This document shows positions 13,537-14,680 of a DNA stretch of 14,680 nucleotides, one piece after another. The notes below the pieces were generated by a model. That model ran no database searches. It saw only the letters and a list, made by a program, of their open reading frames with translations, and had not been told where the DNA came from. Position 1 is the first letter of the stretch, and the number at the start of each line of letters is the position of its first letter. Source of the stretch: DYKG01 sp964596185 (GTDB lineage: Bacteria > Muiribacteriota > Ozemobacteria > Ozemobacterales > Ozemobacteraceae); the NCBI GenBank assembly GCA_964596185.1, contig CAZQUE010000102.1, positions 1 through 14,680 of the forward strand. Reading direction: 5' to 3'. Both the position numbers and the translations under genes were made by a program.

Positions 13537-14585
13537 ATAAAAAGAAAAATTTTCAGCATTCCGAAAAACAGCATTCGCATAAGCAGCGCCCGGAAAAGAA
13601 GCATTCGCAGAAGCCTTACTCTGACAAACCATATTCAGACAAGAAGCATTCGCCAAAACAGCATTCTGATAAAAAATACCCTGAGAATGAAAATCCGCAT
13701 CGACAGCACTCCGATAAAAAACAGAGAGAAAAGCAGTTTTCGGCAAAGCCCCGTTTTGATAAGCCTCATACAGAAAAGCCGCACTCTCAGAAACCTCAGT
13801 TTAAGCAACTCGAAAAGACTTACCAGCAGAATTCAGAGCAAAACGAAGAAAATCTTGTAATAAAAGGTCGTCATGAGGTTTTAAGCGCTCTTGAAGCCGG
13901 CCAGAAGCTTGAAACAATTTTTTTGTCTTCGGGTTTTAAAGGCCCGATTTTGGCAAGAGTGAAAGAGCTTGCTTCTGCCGCAAAAATACCGGTAAAAGAG
14001 CTTAACTCAGAAGTTTTTGGTAAAAAATTTGGTGACAAAAGCCAGGGAATCGCCGCTATGGCCGGGGCTTTTGATTATGCTGAACTTGATGATTTGATTA
14101 AAAAAGCCCTTGCTCACAGCCAGGTTCTGGTTGCCCTCAATCAGGTGGAAGATCCGCGAAATCTGGGTGCAATTGTTAGATCCGTTGAGGCTGCGGGTTG
14201 TGATGGTGTAATTATTGCAAAACATCGTTCTGCCGGCATGACTGAATGGGCTATTCGCACAGCTCAGGGTGCTGCCGCGCATCTTCCGGTGGCAAGAGTT
14301 ACCAATATCGCTGATTCAATTGAAAAAATGAAAGAAGCTGGTTTTTGGGTAGTCGGTCTTGACGGCACTGCTAAAAAAGTTTTTACTGACGCTGTGTACA
14401 AAGGCCCGATTTTGCTTGTGGCCGGCGGTGAAGACGCTGGGCTGGGCGAGCGGGTGAAAAAGTGCTGTGATGAGCTGGTGGCAATTCCTTTGTGCGGAAA
14501 AACCAGTTCGCTGAATGTGTCGGTCAGTACAGCGGTAGTTCTCTTTGAAATATGCCGGCAGAAAGATTTTTTTCAAAAACTTTAA
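13533..14585 (+). CDS. rlmB: TrmH-family (SPOUT) 23S rRNA 2'-O-methyltransferase with a repeat tail
   Basis: 350 aa, about 100 longer than a typical RlmB, which methylates the ribose of G2251 in 23S rRNA using S-adenosylmethionine. Residues 9-88 are tandem pentapeptides of the type (H/Y)-S-x-K-(K/P/Q), a basic, His-rich, surely disordered tail. The normal protein starts at about 108: substrate-binding domain (VIKGRHEVLSALEAG), then the SPOUT knot with motif 1 VEDPRNLGAIVRSVEAAG (205-222), motif 2 LLVAGGEDAGLG (294-305) and motif 3 IPLCGKTSSLNVSVSTAV (318-335). ATG 13533 lies 8 nt after GGAG and overlaps the mrnC stop. The family assignment is firm; that the target is exactly G2251 is inferred from the neighbourhood and family. 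Confidence 0.92.
   Translation: MNKKKNFQHSEKQHSHKQRPEKKHSQKPYSDKPYSDKKHSPKQHSDKKYPENENPHRQHSDKKQREKQFSAKPRFDKPHTEKPHSQKPQFKQLEKTYQQNSEQNEENLVIKGRHEVLSALEAGQKLETIFLSSGFKGPILARVKELASAAKIPVKELNSEVFGKKFGDKSQGIAAMAGAFDYAELDDLIKKALAHSQVLVALNQVEDPRNLGAIVRSVEAAGCDGVIIAKHRSAGMTEWAIRTAQGAAAHLPVARVTNIADSIEKMKEAGFWVVGLDGTAKKVFTDAVYKGPILLVAGGEDAGLGERVKKCCDELVAIPLCGKTSSLNVSVSTAVVLFEICRQKDFFQKL
13557..13796 (+). repeat. 15-bp tandem repeat array in the 5' part of rlmB
   Basis: Sixteen in-phase 15-nt units encode pentapeptides such as HSEKQ, HSHKQ, HSQKP, YSDKP, YSDKK, HSDKK and HTEKP. Typical DNA units follow cat-tc-n-gat-aaa-aa-type patterns. The units are degenerate (RPEKK, YPENE, NPHRQ, QREKQ, RFDKP depart from consensus), so the array is not a recent duplication but keeps its period exactly, with no frameshift. 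Confidence 0.85.
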
Positions 14586-14593
14586 AAAAGTTA

Positions 14594-14622
14594 TTGACAT
14601 AAAATCAGAGCTGCTTTATAAT
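14594..14622 (+). promoter_or_regulatory. Consensus sigma70-type promoter of the tRNA operon
   Basis: TTGACA (14594-14599), 17-nt spacer, TATAAT (14617-14622): a perfect match in both boxes and spacing, as often seen for stable RNA operons. The discriminator CGCTC is fairly GC-rich. It starts 9 nt after the rlmB stop. Confidence 0.9.
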
Positions 14623-14629
14623 CGCTCAA

Positions 14630-14662
14630 TACCGTTAGCACGGTACAGTTCTTTTTGAACTG
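14630..14662 (+). other. Two abutting hairpins in the tRNA leader
   Basis: TACCG (14630-14634) / CGGTA (14641-14645) with a 6-nt loop, immediately followed by CAGTTC (14646-14651) / GAACTG (14657-14662) with a TTTTT loop. Together they fill the leader between the predicted transcription start (about 14629) and the tRNA, leaving 4 nt. They may guide 5' processing by RNase P or protect the 5' end. Confidence 0.55.
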
Positions 14663-14666
14663 AGTC

Positions 14667-14680
14667 GCCGGCGTAGCTCA
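14667..14680 (+). tRNA. tRNA, 5' end only (possibly tRNA-Thr)
   Basis: GCCGGCG (14667-14673) would be the 7-nt acceptor strand, followed by T8, A9, the D-stem strand GCTC (10-13) and A14, exactly as in the tRNA consensus; the window then ends. The anticodon is not visible. This acceptor sequence is common in bacterial tRNA-Thr, and tRNA-Thr often lies near tuf/secE/nusG, a region that follows rlmB in some genomes, so Thr is a guess. Confidence 0.75.

Noticed and set aside
13303..13746. 147-codon minus-strand ORF across mrnC and the rlmB repeat
   Set aside because: Its repetitive AxANAxF-type stretch is only the reverse complement of the pentapeptide array; there is no start signal.
13557..13796. 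Possibility that the rlmB repeat is a CRISPR or mobile-element array
   Set aside because: Units are 15 nt, contiguous without spacers, in frame with rlmB and degenerate; it is coding low-complexity sequence.

Overview
The window is a stretch of bacterial chromosome dominated by housekeeping genes. I see no phage, transposon, integron or CRISPR sequence. The organism cannot be named from the sequence. The evidence is mixed. There are type IV pilin-like proteins and Sec-exported TPR proteins. There is also a DnaK lacking the insert typical of Proteobacteria, a secA...prfB neighbourhood, and a cysS-mrnC-rlmB order familiar from Firmicutes. A deep-branching or candidate phylum with type IV pilus-like machinery is plausible, but this is inference.

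Layout. Positions 1-2466 (+): the 3' end of secA, two small pilin/pseudopilin-like genes that overlap by 4 nt, then prfB (release factor 2) with its programmed +1 frameshift; a hairpin terminator follows. Positions 2691-5590 (-): a heat-shock unit with a good sigma70-type promoter, a 47-codon leader ORF, dnaK, hsp20 and a terminator. Positions 5783-6949 (-): a PLP-dependent aminotransferase with its own promoter. Positions 6992-8830 (+): a large PilX-like protein with its own extended -10 promoter. Positions 8854-11181 (-): a two-gene unit coding for a Sec-exported TPR protein and a small Cys-rich exported protein. Positions 11116-11316 (+): a self-contained unit of promoter, strong ribosome binding site, 28-codon membrane peptide and terminator, convergent with a 65-aa helix-turn-helix-like gene at 11320-11517 (-). 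Positions 11590-14585 (+): a cysS-mrnC-rlmB operon for tRNA charging and 23S rRNA maturation. Positions 14594-14680 (+): a consensus promoter, two abutting leader hairpins and the first 14 nt of a tRNA.

How the genes fit together. Translation and RNA maturation (prfB, cysS, mrnC, rlmB, tRNA) and protein export/folding (secA, dnaK, hsp20) flank genes for surface or envelope structures (three pilin-like proteins and two exported proteins). The items that go beyond routine annotation are the 28-aa membrane microprotein unit, the 47-codon ORF ahead of dnaK, and a tandem pentapeptide tail on RlmB. The pilin pair inserted between secA and prfB is also notable. Most neighbouring units have recognisable promoters or terminators, which lets several start codons be corrected.
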